Source: Branchiostoma floridae | Taxonomy: Eukaryota; Chordata; Leptocardii; Amphioxiformes; Branchiostomatidae | Assembly: GCF_000003815.2 (NCBI RefSeq) | Contig: NC_049985.1 | Span: forward strand, 5,776,929 to 5,840,928 | Direction of reading: 5' to 3' | Length of the DNA stretch: 64,000 nucleotides | In this document: positions 44,175 through 57,179 of the stretch, piece by piece | How positions within the stretch are numbered: the first letter of the stretch is position 1 | How the letters are laid out: the number at the start of each line of letters is the position of its first letter | The notes under the pieces: generated by a model | Databases searched by the model: none | Seen by the model: the letters and a program-made list of their open reading frames with translations, nothing else | Told to the model about the DNA's origin: nothing | Translations under genes and position numbers: made by a program

Positions 44175-44520
44175 AATGATACAATTTTTAAGACTTTATA
44201 TCCGCACACAAAATAAAGCGCTTACCAACAAGCTTTCGATCAGTCCTCTGATCCTTCTCAAGTTAAAACATCGGAGGTGGCGCAACACATCCATAGAATC
44301 TCCGGGACACTCTGTGGATTTTGACAAGGTGAAGATACTTGATTCCGAACAGGATTACTTTCTTAGGGGAGTGAAAAGGCTATTTACATCAGAGCCCACC
44401 GGAAGTGCGACTTAGGTTTTGGGTCATTACAACTTGAGAAGGATCAGAGGACTGATCGAAAGCTTGTTGGGAAGCGCTTTATTTTGTGTACGGATATAAA
44501 GCCTTAAAAATTGTATCATT
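44175..44520. mobile_element. Foldback transposon with ~90-bp inverted arms
   Basis: The left arm runs from AATGATACAATTTTTAAGAC to CTTCTCAAGTT, and the right arm is its near-perfect inverse, ending AAAAATTGTATCATT. The 155-bp centre has no recognised gene. A single arm lies at 31720-31815. Confidence 0.9.
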
Positions 44521-47500
44521 GTATTCTAGCTGTTATATTTCTTTGTTGAGGCATTTTTTGTTTTCAGGATTAATGATTTAAGGGAACGGTCTTTTCGCAT
44601 AGCCGGGAATGACAGCGCTCCTTGCATATCATAAGACGTACACACAGTTTATTACTAGTACGATGTTTCGCATGCTTTATGAATTTGCAATGAAGACCAA
44701 TATGTCCCAGCTTTTTGCCGTTATGTCTTCTATAAGCCTGTACTTTTTACAATATGGAATGAAATGCTGTCAAGTGGTTATCGTTCGAAGTCATAGAGAG
44801 CCTGATTAAGAGGGGTAGAAAAATAAGATGTTTTAAAGAAGACAAGACCAATATAGCACAACTTTTGCCAATATCTTTTGAGCTTAGCTTTTACAAGGTG
44901 GGATGATATGCTTTCACGAGGTCAAAAAAAAGTAATGAAGACCAATGTGCCACAAATTTTTGTCGATATCTTTTTATGAAACATGAAATGATGTGCTTTC
45001 AGGTTGTTGTCGTTTGGAATTGAAGCTGGTGTGTTACGCCGAAGGGTGGTTATACCGGCTATATAGATACAGATTACGTAAAGTCTGATTGTGAAAAGTT
45101 AAGAAATCACATGTTTCAAACAAGCCTTGAAACCAATGGGTGTCAAGTTGTTAAGACTCTGCTTTGAAGACTAGCATAGCTAGAATAAAGGAAGGACGCA
45201 GAGACAAGGTTTTCCGTACATTGGGCACGGGAGTCTGTTAAGGTGGTTTGACGTTACTATATACTAGTAATGCTGGCCTCGCTAACCTCGTTCTTAGCTG
45301 AGGAGCTCTCTTTCTCTTCTGAACTGTACTCTCTGTCATACAAATACATTATATCTCGTGGTCACGTTTTGACGTATCAAACATACAGGTCTTGTCACAC
45401 CACAAAACAACGGTTATTTCATCTACGGTCCATTCATATACATATAAAATCAACTACTACAATGTATACACTAAAATACATATTCGTGATATTAACAGTC
45501 AGTCAATCAGTCAATCCGTGAATTCTATAACTGGTGCCATGTCAGGTTTTCTATACATGTACAAGTATGATCGCAATCTATCGGCTGTACGTCTTGGCTC
45601 TGCTACTGGCCTCTACTTCCCTTCTGTCGATGGCGCTGTTCTGGATGTTGTGTGGCTCCCCTCTGTTCAGAATTTTCAAGCCGCACAAACGTATATTCTG
45701 GCTCCTCTCAGCGATGGCCACTTCTCCTGAAGGGTCTCGACCTACTTCCCTTGTGGCGGTAAGAGTCTCTATGTTGGGTGTGGCGGGAATGTGTCGTCTT
45801 GATGGACATGATATACGTCTGTCAGGAACACCTCGCCGTCGTCGCCCTTGTCCGGTAGGTTGACCTGTGCGTTAGATCACGAGAGAACACAGTTTCACCA
45901 GTTTTATATACTATAGTTATATAATAGTGATGTTAGCAATAATGGATTATTGTAAAGTCACCCTTATGAATTTGCTACTATCGCTGCACGTTTGTTGGTG
46001 TTCTACATGGATTAAGTCACCACATGGATGGTCGTCACAGTTAGCTGATGTTCATCTCAGGAGCTGCTGTACGTAGGGAGAACGCACGCAGAGAACAAAG
46101 GTTAAAATTGAAGTACAAAAACAATTCCCTTCTCTTTCTTGTCAATTCGAAGCAACCAGAAAACACTGTAGAAATTGGAACTTTTCTTCGGCATTCATGA
46201 GTGAGGTAAGCTTATCTATGCCTTGTTAGCTGAAATGCAGTGTACAGATTTTGACTTAGTTGCCTAAAGTTGTGCTAAGTTGAACTTTGGTTACTCGACT
46301 TATTGGAACATCGCGCTTACTTACCTTGACGACATACAGAAAGACGTTTACATTATCATTTTTTATCACTCGAGTATACAATTAACAAACTAGTCGGCAC
46401 TTGTACTGATCGAACTCATCAATACATCTTGAGGGGTGATCAATAAGTTCGGGACCTCACGCAGAAATGTACAGCTCAAATTTCGGGGCATATAAAACCG
46501 ATCTCCTCTAATGGACAACATTAGACAGTAGAAAGTTTACGATAAGCCTCGCCTCGTACCACGTTGCCTGAGCCAATCAGAATGCATCACGTTTCCTTAC
46601 GCTGTGCCACATCTGGCATTTATTTTACATATAGACTTATCGGAAATCCGCTGCGTCGAAAGCTTAATTTTGTCATGCTCGACAAATATAGCTCTACACT
46701 ATGTGGATTTCTCGCTAACTGCATAGGTCACCAAAACAATCCAAATGAGACATGTGGCAGGAAGAAAACTACACAACCGAACAGATACATAAACATGAAC
46801 TTCAGCATAAACTATGGTAGTACAAAAATGTTAACGGTAACGTTACGTAACCCAAACTGTTTTCAAAATGGTGGATCGCTGCCCGATTCAGACCTCCGTG
46901 TCACAATCACATAACTAAGTGTCGACAAATTTAAGACTACAATAAAGTAAAGTACATGTAGGACGACACCGGTATCCACAACACGGTCCACCAATAATTT
47001 GTATGGGAGCCTACCCACTTTTCCTTCTGACGAGTAGTCTTGATTCTGAGATCTCCGGTCCCTCCACCGCCTGTACCCGCCGCATCTTGCCCCACTCTCC
47101 GAGTGTCAATACAGCGGTCATAGAAGGTTACCCTAGGCCGGCGTTCTCTTCAGGGTCAGGGATCGGTGGGCATCTTTATGTGTTATTTCTGCCTCCCTGC
47201 CCCGCGCGCCACCCATCACAGGCCCAGTACCCTTGCCACGTCCTCAGTTCTCTCGATCTCTCTGTTCCCGTCTCTATCTTGGTTGAACTTGCCGCATCTC
47301 CAGCCCAGTAGTATTGCCAGAATGTCACGTGCACGTTCAAATACGGGTGACAGCCATAATCAACTTCATTCTGTTTCCCAGCCCTCTGTACTCTACGCTG
47401 TATTTTTGCTCCGCAAAAATGTGTCTGTGTGCTTTCACCTCGGGATCTGTTGGTGTAATGACCCTTTGAGGCATTCGGTGACAGCCGCGTCCTGTTAGCG

Positions 47501-47973
47501 TCCGGACCACATACAGAGTTCGTCGGTATCAAACAAAAGGATGTTTTTGGTATTAATTAGCACGGCGGCATTTCCAGCTCAAATCCCACAATGCCGCCAC
47601 GGCCAGGCTTTGCTCGTCCAAGCTTATCGCCTAATTACAAAGGGCACCGCAAGGAGCAACACTATAGTCATTTATGTCGGTTCAAATTCATTCCTTTCAA
47701 AACATTATTTACTCTATAAACATCCACGTCCTCTCTCGGGGCGTGTCCTGTCTTGACTGTGCCACGTCACACGGCCAGGCCAACCCAGGAGGAGGTGGGG
47801 GGGTATCACGTGAACCCTCGAGAACCCTCCGGGGACGGGCTTGTCCAATCAGGTGGCTGGTACTTTGTAAATACTCCGTAAAGCGCGTTATTTGTTACTC
47901 CTCAGTTTTGTGTATTTTCTCACAATTGGTCTTGTTTTGAAAGACCAGAGTTCTACCAAACTGTTAGAGAGAT
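44521..47973. other. No supported gene; degenerate repeats
   Basis: Around 44690-45050 three diverged copies of a segment with GAAGACCAATATG, CAGCTTTTTGCC and ATATCTTTT occur. Long-ish plus frames at 45534-45863 and 47003-47311, and a minus frame at 47176-47532, lack splice or start context and recognisable domains. The GC-richer stretch 47030-47300 could be a decayed element or a promoter-proximal region. Confidence 0.4.
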
Positions 47974-48009
47974 ATGTCTTCATCGTTGGAGAGAGATTCT
48001 TGTGACCAG
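47974..48009 (+). CDS. Candidate first coding exon
   Basis: ATG followed by SSSLERDSCDQ and a good donor (CAG then GTACGT). It lies at the end of a GC-rich, CpG-containing stretch (47750-47970) of promoter character. The next downstream candidate exon (48790) does not continue its frame, so the gene structure is unresolved. Confidence 0.3.
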
Positions 48010-48280
48010 GTACGTGTTAACTTGCCGATTTTCTCGTCGAAATGTTTGCGACCCTCTGCATGCTTATAGCAGGCCCTTGGAGTTTGCCCATTTTACGTAG
48101 TTTTCAGAGGTCTAGTTTTCAATTTTACAGCGTGGTTCATTGCAAATTTTTTATCTCAGCGTAAAGTCCGTGTCTTTAACTTCTCAAAACTCAAATTGAA
48201 CCACATTGAACCACCAATAGTTAAGCCACTAGAAGCAGTCAAACTCGGCGAGGCAAGCGGGGCCCGCCGTGAAATCCAAG

Positions 48281-48550
48281 ATGGCGACCGGGTTACGAAG
48301 CAACGTGTTATTGTTTTCATGTACGAAGGTTTCGGGGATTCCTTCCTTATTGATCGATTCTATGGTAACACAAAAATATCAAAATCCGACTGGAACCAAA
48401 TTGGGTATCATGGGGATTTTAGGCTTTATCATAATTGTGAATAAAACCGGCAGAAAATACAAGATTTTACATCGCGGCAAAATGGGGAGGGGGGGCTCAA
48501 AAATTGTACCTATCGTAGTCGCCAGTTTCCTTCCGAGAAAACTTGTGTGA
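48281..48550 (+). CDS. Candidate 89-codon open frame
   Basis: Starts in a strong context (AAGATGGCGACC), reads MATGLRSNVLLFSCTKVSGI and later a hydrophobic stretch LGIMGILGFIIIV before RKYKILHRGK, ending in TGA. It resembles a small one-pass membrane protein, but AAGATGGCG is also a common promoter motif, so it may not be translated. Confidence 0.2.
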   Translation: MATGLRSNVLLFSCTKVSGIPSLLIDSMVTQKYQNPTGTKLGIMGILGFIIIVNKTGRKYKILHRGKMGRGGSKIVPIVVASFLPRKLV

Positions 48551-48793
48551 AAAATTCAGATAGCGTTGTAAAGAACAAGGACTATTGCTTCTTGGAATAC
48601 ATTGGCTCTGTTCCAGATGGAATGCAACATTCCATTGCATGACAGTACATGTACTTGTAAATGGGAGTGGACAACCACATGCATAAATTTTGTGTAGTTA
48701 CATTACAAGTTACATCAATCCACTTGCATTTATTTGTCAATTTTTTGTGTGCTTTACCTAACAGAACATGATTCTTCTTCCTGACTTAGTTTG

Positions 48794-48955
48794 ATGTCAA
48801 CAACTGAGCAGTGCAGTAACTGTAGGAGTCAGAGTGGAGGTTTCAATGCAGACCCTGGGATTGGATTCAGATACTTTCATGACACTAGGAAATGTCTGAG
48901 ACAAATTCTACAATGCTGGGTTATAATAGATTTAGCTCCATTTGTACTTGTGAAT
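48794..48955 (+). CDS. Candidate Cys-containing exon
   Basis: From an acceptor at 48789 (CCTGACTTAG) to a strong donor GTAAGT, the frame reads MSTTEQCSNCRSQSGGFNAD then PGIGFRYFHDTRKCLRQILQ. It is open upstream only with a phase-2 exon. Function unrecognised; the CxxC could bind metal. Confidence 0.3.
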
Positions 48956-51308
48956 GTAAGTTTCATATGTGTCCTAGTGTAAACATGACAGTTCACTGCT
49001 GTGTCCCAGATATCTACTAGTAATGTTCCCACTCCTATAGTTTAGCATTTTACCATTTCCAGTGGTCATAAGTTATAATATGTTGACTCCCAGTATTTCA
49101 AATGCAAGTTATACAAATTTGTATTCTACAACCTTAGGGTTAGGCAAAGTCATTCTCTTGTTGAAAAGAATTTCTCCAACTCGAATTTCTTCTTATATTC
49201 AAGTTTTTATTATAATTGAATATCACACAAGACAAAAAGTGTTGTAGCTTATAACATAAGATATGTTGACTATTAGTATTTCAAATACATATTTCTTGCA
49301 ACCTCATGCGTCCAACACTCGCTGTCAACAAATATAACTAAACGTTAAAGATACATGAAATTTTTTTCATCATCTTCTTTCATAGATGTGTTATAATTGG
49401 CTCTTTGCACAAAGTTAAAAGGTAAAGCAGGATTCTGCGCAGAAGCGCAAACTACAATCCACTCTACATGTCATCTTAAGCCGATACTGCACTACAAGCT
49501 ATATACTCCCATCACAAAACTGCTGTCTATTTCACAATGTGATCAAGGCATATAGGAATACATAATGGTGAACTGTTGTAAGAAATGGACTTTTGGCAAA
49601 CCTGTATCACTCGATGAATGTGAACAATAGACAAAATATACATATGATCTGTATGCAATCTACAGCTACAGTCTTCCTGAAGCTACATTCTGTACAGCCA
49701 AAGTCCATTATAACCTCTACACAACAATCCTTGAAGAAGCATATAATAACCTGACTTGACTATACCAAAGTTCATAGAACACACACATGATCACAACTTA
49801 CTTCAGGGCAAATCACACAGGTAAGTACAATACTGGACAATTGTTCATTCGTGTATTTAATATCTATGCTTGGAATGAGTATTAGAACCTAAGGGCAACA
49901 TGTGGACATTAAAGACTATTATACATATTCATTTCCAAGCAATGACACCATCTACTCAGTTCTGCATAGATAAAAGACAACAACATTTAAAATACAGGTA
50001 ATCTTCAATGCAGAGACTGAGTGCTGTGCAACATTACATCAAATGGTACATAATACAGTGGATTAATCCTCCTTCACTGTCAATTCCTAAATTGTTTCAG
50101 CAGTCTTTGGTAACATGCACACAACATACTTGTCTACAAAAAGTACAATGTAATAAAGGATATACATGTACCACCAAGTATGAAGTAAGCACATGCTTAG
50201 ATAGGTTTGCTCATGCCCAGCAGGGCTGGAAAGTAACATACATGTATCTGTTTTATCAGTTATTTAAGAAAGACTTATTCAGTGAATGTATGTGATGAAA
50301 TAAACTCTTGATGTTCACATCTATTGTTGATTGCTTTAAAAAATAATTCTTTGACAAATACAATGCATGCCATTTACCCTTGTGTAGCAAACATGAGACT
50401 TCAACAGCATCTTTGGTGATACTGATAACTCTGTAGATGAAGCAAGGACTGGTAGAAGTAATGTACATTCTGTGGATCATAAAACAAAAACGGTTTTAAA
50501 ATGGGCATTCCATGTGCAGCCGGTTTCAAGGTAAGTTTATATTATATTCAATTCAAATGACAACGTGAACTACTCGAACTGATATCCACAATAGTGACAC
50601 AATCGCACAAAATTACACAACTGTAGTTACGAATTCTTATCGTAATTTCGAACTGTACTGTGAGCACTTTCTAGGTTTGTGTGCCGATACAAAATTGAAC
50701 AACAACCCACAAGTCTATGACCCGGGGATATATATCGCCCCCCTCCCCCTTAGCTGCCGAGTGCCGAGCGAAAAATTTATGCAATTCACCGACACATACT
50801 AGTTGCAACGAAAAGAACTACAGTATATCGTTACGCCCCCCACACATGTGCACCTTAGTACAGTAGTTGCTTGTAGTAGGATTCCCCATATCATCTGCAG
50901 TATGTCATGTAGCTTCCGATCACTGTTGGTTTGGGAGCGCGCGGTGGCTCTTTTATTTCCGTCGGGGTACTGACGTTAACGTTACCCATAATTTGCAAAT
51001 GAATTACACTGTTAACAAAGTCTACACATACCTTGTGTTTTGTGGGGACACGAAGATGACCGGAAAATGGCTGTTGGTGGCCTGAAACAGCACTAGAAGA
51101 ACACAATATCCTCCGGAGGCAGCCATTTTGGGCTTGTTTACGAAGCTCCGGGGACGTCCGTCCTCTGCAGTGGTCACAGTTCGAATGAACCGCTGGGCCT
51201 AATTACCCGTTACGCTTTGCGCGGACCCCTCCTGCCCCCCCTGGGCCAACCCGACTCCTGTCCATATGGTTATAATTACAGGGGCGACCGTCCTCACTAT
51301 CACGATGT
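48956..51308. other. No supported gene; possible minus-strand start near 51100
   Basis: The plus strand is A- and C-rich with few T-runs between 49300 and 50480, like an antisense 3' untranslated region. Near 51030-51110 the minus strand has AGCCATTTTCCGGTCATC and a donor (ACAAG then GTATGT), inside a GC-richer block (51060-51260). A minus-strand gene starting here is possible but no coding exon is secured. A mini-exon at 50501-50530 (MGIPCAAGFK before GTAAGT) is too short to trust. Confidence 0.25.
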
Positions 51309-51520
51309 TACTGTAAATGCATCTAAGTTCGCGGGGATTTAATTTTGCGGTAGCGGATAAAAGGACTTTTCACGGTGGATTTAAGTTCGCGGTAACAACA
51401 TAGACTACAGTCTAATACCACAATAGAAAAATGTTCGCGGTGGTTTTAAGTTCACGGTGATGTGGTCACCGCAAAAAACGCGAACATTAATCCACCGCGA
51501 ACATTTCTGCATTTACAGTA
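51309..51520. mobile_element. MITE with TACTGTAAATGCA ends
   Basis: Perfect inverted ends TACTGTAAATGCA and TGCATTTACAGTA. The interior has multiple TTCGCGGT or ACCGCGAA motifs in opposite orientations. Related to 54158-54331 and more distantly to 19344-19555. Confidence 0.9.
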
Positions 51521-52309
51521 TCTCGTGACACATATTCTCCAAGCAGAGGTTTGGTCCGGCGGAGATAGTATCATGATAGAAGTCGGAATTTGTACGGGGG
51601 GAGCAAGTAAAACTCCCGGTACTCCACAAGATCACAACTATCTCCGCGACCAAACCTCATCCTCCTAACGCCCGGTCCCCAACGGCACTACCTTATGGGG
51701 CCCTGCTGTCCCAGGCCCTACCTACGGGTATTATGATTGTCGCCACAAACAAGCTGTCAACCAATCAGAGAACAGGCCTTCCTTGGGCTTGTTGTTGTCG
51801 CAAGCTGTCTCGCAAAGGCCGCTGGGAAGCTATCAGCCAATCATGTTACGTATTACCATGGCTTTGTTTGCTCACCATGCCAACGCCCGATCCCCAACGG
51901 CTGACTGCCCATATAAGGGCAAGCTCATTAATATCTAATAAGTAGGGCGGGTAATACCGCCGGCAAAAGGGAAGGAAAGCAGAGTACAGTCAGGAATAAA
52001 TGACTGACGGTACTCTGCTGTAGGAGAATGCCAAACCTCTACTTGGAGAATAGTGAAACAGACCCGGGAACGAACCGTAAAAGTATAATTAAAAAGGGCC
52101 CAAAGAGCACACACAAAAAAGTACTTTGAATTTATTTCTTGATAAACAGCTTTTCTATTGTTTCCTGTAACTTCCCGACAGGCCCCGGGGGAAATGTGAC
52201 AGTAGAAGAAGACATTCTTGATCATTCTTGGGTAGCCATATTCTGAAGTTCGCAGCTACTCGCGCGCCGCAAAATAGGCTTTTTGTTACGTTAAAACGTA
52301 ACTTTGCCC

Positions 52310-53406
52310 ATAAAAGGTTATGTGTTCGGTACCGTTTATCTCCCTGTGTGTCTGTTTGTAGCCTGCATAACTCGCCAAGTATGGATTCTTATGAATCTTG
52401 AATGTGGGTAGCGCCGTGAAAATGAAGGCCAAGTTCTAAAATGGTTCCGCCTATCGGTTTTCTAGCGTACTGCAGTGAACTTTCGGTTTTGATATCTAGT
52501 GTTCTGGCCATGCTATGGTCCAGATACATGAGTCTAAGATAGATCTAGTTGTAGTTTTATGTAGTTTTGTATAGGAAACAAAAGGTGGGAAAAGTTTAAA
52601 CTATGTAAATCTTATCTTAGTATGAAAATCTTATCTTATAGCAAAGAAGGCTGTTGTAGCGTTTCCTCATAAATAAGATGTGACGTACCCTGCCGATTTA
52701 AATGATTTATGTTTAATAATTTTCGCTTTAGTTTGCCTCGTGATGCCTAAAATATGAAACTTACATCATTTACTACTATAGGATTATAGTATCCTGTCAT
52801 TAATTATGCAAATGAGGTATCTATTTGCATGATTGATTTCCTAAGAATTACGGTCTTTCTCAGTTACATATGTGAGAAGTTTCATGGAATGTAGGGATTT
52901 ATAAAATTTCCTCATTACTTATGCAAATTAGACATTGATTTGCATATTTAGCATCTTATTATGTGCAAAATACATTAGACCTACAAAACCTAATAAAACA
53001 TAACGATCCGTCGAAACATTCTTGATTTATTTTCTTCTAACCTTTTAAACAATTTCCGAAAATAAAGGTGCAAGGGAACCCAAACTTACAGCACTTACTC
53101 TCTGCCCCAAGAGATACCCACCTTTAAAAAATCAAGACCGTGACATGTCAGGAAACAGGAAATATAAAAACGGTAGTTCCGCTGCAGTACCTTAGGGAGT
53201 AGATAGGGGATCCATTATCGACCTTCGATTTCCTGACCCTTACCCACCTACCAAATACCATTAAAGATCCATCCAAGACTTATCAAGTTTTGCTGTTCAC
53301 AGACACACACACAGATATTTCTATGGGGTATAGGGGGTAATGGATAGAGGGGTTGTCACCTGGCGGCTAAACATGCCCAAATATAACCTATTTGGCGAAG
53401 GTAAAT
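52310..53406. repeat. Dispersed element with inverted related ends
   Basis: The left part contains AAAGGTTATGTGTTCGG and CTGTGTGTCTGTTTGTAG; the right end is the inverse of TTTACCTTCGCCAAATAGG with ATCTGTGTGTGTGTCTGTGA. Both resemble the interior repeat at 33520-33660. Direct TTATGCAAAT motifs lie between. No open frame of note. Confidence 0.55.
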
Positions 53407-53634
53407 ATAGATTTTCAGAATTTACCGCAAGCAATTTGAGGCAAGCTTAACTTTTTTTCTAGCGTTAATTGTGTTTGCGAGGCTTCTCCCAAGATGGAAT
53501 TACTGCATGGAAATGTGTGCGTTCAAGACCGTGTTGTGAGCATGGCTAGCAAATAAACATCTTTTTCATATAAAGACTCACAAATCCATCAGAACCCGCG
53601 TCGCCAAGGTGTTTTTTAACACCATTCTTGTTTC

Positions 53635-53985
53635 CAAAGTTAGGGATAGTTTTTTTTTCAAACTTGGGGATAGTTTTTTTTTTTTCAAACTTAGGGATAG
53701 TTTTTTTTTCAAACTTAGGGATAGTTTTTTTTTCAAACTTAAGGATAGCTTTTTTTCAAACTTAGGGATAGTTTTTTTTTCAAACTTAGGGATAGTTTTT
53801 TTTCCAAACTTAGGGATAGTTTTTTTTTTCAAACTTAGGGATAGTTTTTTTTCAAACTTAGGGATAGTTTTTCTTTCAAACTTAGGGATAGTTTTTTTTT
53901 CAAACTTAGGGATGTTTTTTTTTCAAACTCAGGAACAGTTTTTTTTTCAAACTTAGGAATAGTTTTTTTTCAAACTTAGGGATTA
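53635..53985. repeat. AAACTTAGGGATAG-T(n) minisatellite, array 2
   Basis: About fourteen units with the same core and orientation as 43745-43985. Poly-T lengths vary from 7 to 12. Confidence 0.9.
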
Positions 53986-54157
53986 GTATAGTTTAAGAGT
54001 GATTAGTAATTAGTAAATTAGTTGTACATAAAACATGAAACCCAAAAATTAGATAGTATCTAGTTAGTTTAATTAGTTTAAAAAGTTAAAAACTCCTAAA
54101 AAGAAAAACGGGGGGTAAAAAGAACCGACTGCCACCTCCCCGCGGTACCCCCCGGGA

Positions 54158-54331
54158 TACTGTAAGTGCATCTAACTTTGCAGTGGTTATAATGTTAGTG
54201 AAACATTTAGGGTGTTTGGTTTCTAAGTTGTATGTTAGCATATCAGAAACTCAGAGCCAAAACAATTCAATTACTATTTTTATATAGCATTGTTTTTGTT
54301 AATCACTGTAAATGTATATGCACTTACAGTA
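54158..54331. mobile_element. MITE with TACTGTAAGTGCA ends
   Basis: Inverted ends TACTGTAAGTGCA and TGCACTTACAGTA, 13 of 13 matching. Interior unlike 51309-51520 except near the ends. Confidence 0.85.
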
Positions 54332-56724
54332 TGCCAACGGCAGCGGCAAACAAGGTCAAAAATCTGCCCTTAAAAAAGGGCACCACCACCTTTACTCTAT
54401 TCGTGAACTTCAAACTCCGCGAACATGTTTTCCGAGTCTCCTGCGCGCCCCAATCTCCTACATTTTATTCATCGCAAACTTAAACCACCACCAACAGCTC
54501 TTTAACCTGAAAAAAGTTCATGCAAACTTAAAATAATTGACACTAAAGGTTTCTGGGGAAACAGACTTAAAAATTATGTACATGTATGACCAGTGGTACT
54601 ATTAGATTTTTAAAACTTGTGGGATAATGATCAGTGGTACATACATACATACAGTACATGTGACTGATGTTTGTTTGTTTTATTGGCATCTCCATTAGTG
54701 CTCCATATTGTTTCACTTCCTGGAGTCCATACAATGCATTTACAATAAAATGTAAGAAACAAAACCAGTGCTCTAGCCAGCCTGAAGTTATTTTTCCGTC
54801 CCCTGGATTTTGAACGGAAATCCTATTGATGTGAGCGCCAGAGGCTTCCGCCGGACATTCAAAGGAGGGGATCTAAGAAAATTTTGAAATCTAAGATCCT
54901 CTGAAGCGCTATTTCCTGCATTTTGCGGGGCAAATTTTGCTGGTAGAGCAGACTCAGCTTGGTTCAATGGCATCCGTGCTGAATTTCTGGAGATCTTTGC
55001 AAAGTTTCATTTGTTTAATATCTTTACATGTCGATTTTTGTCTGTCACAGAGAACGGAATGGGCAAAATTTTTGTCTGTCCCCAGCTGAAAAATTCTGTC
55101 AAAGGACGGAAGGACTGGTGCTGGCTAGAACCCTGAACAAAACCTCTACAAAAAATTAATACAACAGAACACAAAAAAATCAAAATCAAATGAGGTAGCT
55201 GAAAAGTAAATGGCAGAGATCAAAGTCAACATAACATAACTGAAAGTTTATCTGGGTTTTGTATGATTGTAACATTAGACATTGAAAACCAATAATGATT
55301 GACAAAATGTAATTGACTTAAATAAACTAAACATAAGATAATATGCAGATGAGTATAATCAAGTAGTTATTAATAATAAACAAATATAGAATAATAACTC
55401 AAATGGAATCAGCAGCAACAAAATAAATCATGACTCATGTACTTTCACATCGAGCCACCAACGGTTTCCCGTCGATAATTTTCGGTGATTTTCAAACACA
55501 GGTCACCGAGCAAATTCAATCTGATTCGCGCCAATTGAAACCTCTAGAAGCATTCGAGACTCATCAGTCATGTTCGCGTGCATTTTAAAAATTTGAAATA
55601 GTGGTTGCCCCAGCGGCACGCACAGCGCTAGATTTTCAATGAGTTTTCATCACCCAAAGATGTCACATTTTTGCTCAATGAAGGTCGATATGCAATGAGA
55701 TAGTGTTAGAATTTAATCTTACTGTGTTTAAAAATGACTTGAAAATTGAATTTGACAAACGAAACAAAATCCCATTGGACGCTTTTAACATGCTCTTTCC
55801 AAGGACAAGCTGTAGTACATAATATTATTTATTTGTTTCTACTGCAAACTAAAAGCAAACACCTCATTCCCACCCTACTGTGAAATCAAGTTACCATTGA
55901 AAGGAAAACTTTTACTGTACCAGTACAAACTTGTGGGATTAGTTGTGCAACAGATATGAATTGAGCCTTTCGGTTCAGACTCTGCTGGCTACTAGGTGGT
56001 CTCAGCACAATTTAACAATTGCATCGTCCCTATGAGGGTAGAACTGACAAACGGAAGGAAAACTCATTCAAGTTGCCCAAAAGATATTTCGTGACCAGAT
56101 AGTACAAATATGACGTGGTTATGCCGTTCAAACGCGTAGTAAACCTGAAATTGTTTATTAAGTGGCTTAAGGTTTGTTTTTGTCTGATCACAGACTGGTA
56201 CATCACATTAAGGTGACTAATTCTTTTGGCCATTTTCAGACCAAAAATGTATATCAAACAATCAAATTCATATGTCATTCTCAAAGCCAGACAAAGTGTG
56301 GTTGTACTTAATTTTGCCGACTGAGGAACAACGCAATGTCTCTGCTCCCAGCTCAGTACCCTTAGTTTGTAGGGCCCGCTTACTCAGGGGAGGGGCATCT
56401 TGAGGAGTGGATATTGTGTTGCTCCTCAGTCTGTATGATTTAGTACAACCATACGCTGGGTGTCTGGGCCACAGGTAATGTAGCCAAGTGTCCACCAGCA
56501 ACTGGCAAATTATTCTCCCAATCAGCCGCTTAGCATAGTCGGGTAAACAGTTGATCACGTACCTTAGACCTTAGGCCCGTGTGGTGCCTACAGGAAGTAT
56601 GGGCAGCAACTTTCCATCTAACTCTGCCAGCTTCTGAGATCACTGCTGGAGACAAAAAAATCTTGTCATAATTCATTCACTTTACGAGTAAAGTTCACTT
56701 TACTCAAAAGTGTAAAATTCAATG
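54332..56724. other. No gene seen
   Basis: Mostly AT-rich sequence. The reading frames present (up to 96 codons, minus strand 56268-56558) show no recognisable domain or splice context. Confidence 0.4.
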
Positions 56725-56942
56725 CATACCTGCACTGGTCCATGTACTGGGTTTTAGACATTCTTTTGATATAGGTGTATATGGATAATGTTATTAGCTA
56801 CATTAACTGTTACCACATATGAAGTATAAAAGAAAAAAAACAGCAATCGTTCCTGAACAATTTTAGGGTGATCCACTTCCTAAATTCAGAGTGGTGCAGG
56901 AAAATTTGTCTGGTGCAGGTTATTTTCAATGTTAACTGCAGG
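56725..56942. mobile_element. Partial copy of the TGCAGG MITE family
   Basis: Matches the right two thirds of 40187-40528 (TGCACTGGTCCATGTACTGG, ACCACATATGAAGTATAAAA, TTTGTCTGGTGCAGG). The left terminus is lost. Confidence 0.75.
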
Positions 56943-57179
56943 TCTGGCCAACATCAACAGGTGGCGCTATTAAAGCGGCACAATTTGTAGCAACATTAGC
57001 CCAAAAGCAGTTATTCAAGCAACTGGACATGATTTTGAAAACAGTTAGACATTTCAAACAACATCCATTGTTTTTCGTCAGTGACACTACACAGCCAGGC
57101 ACAAACACAAGCTGAGCGTATCAGAACTTGTTACTTCACATGAGTTGCATCCTAAAAGTAGTGCATGGGTTAATGTATA

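Noticed and set aside
44032-44415. 127-codon plus frame
   Set aside because: Most of it lies in the left arm and centre of the foldback element 44175-44520; no domain is recognised.
45534-45863. 109-codon frame with a hydrophobic N-terminal part
   Set aside because: No splice or promoter context, no domain, and the hydrophobicity follows from T-rich DNA.
47003-47532. Overlapping frames of about 100-118 codons on both strands
   Set aside because: GC-rich sequence without stops; neither strand shows a recognisable domain or consistent exon borders.
48794-48955. Direct splice of 47974-48009 to this exon
   Set aside because: Joining in phase 0 gives a stop after five codons (FDVNN), so the two cannot be simple neighbours.
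53609-53956. Plus frame with FFFKLRDSF repeats, and the minus KKTIPKFGKK frame
   Set aside because: Translation of a poly-T minisatellite; no start context, splice signals or conservation argument.
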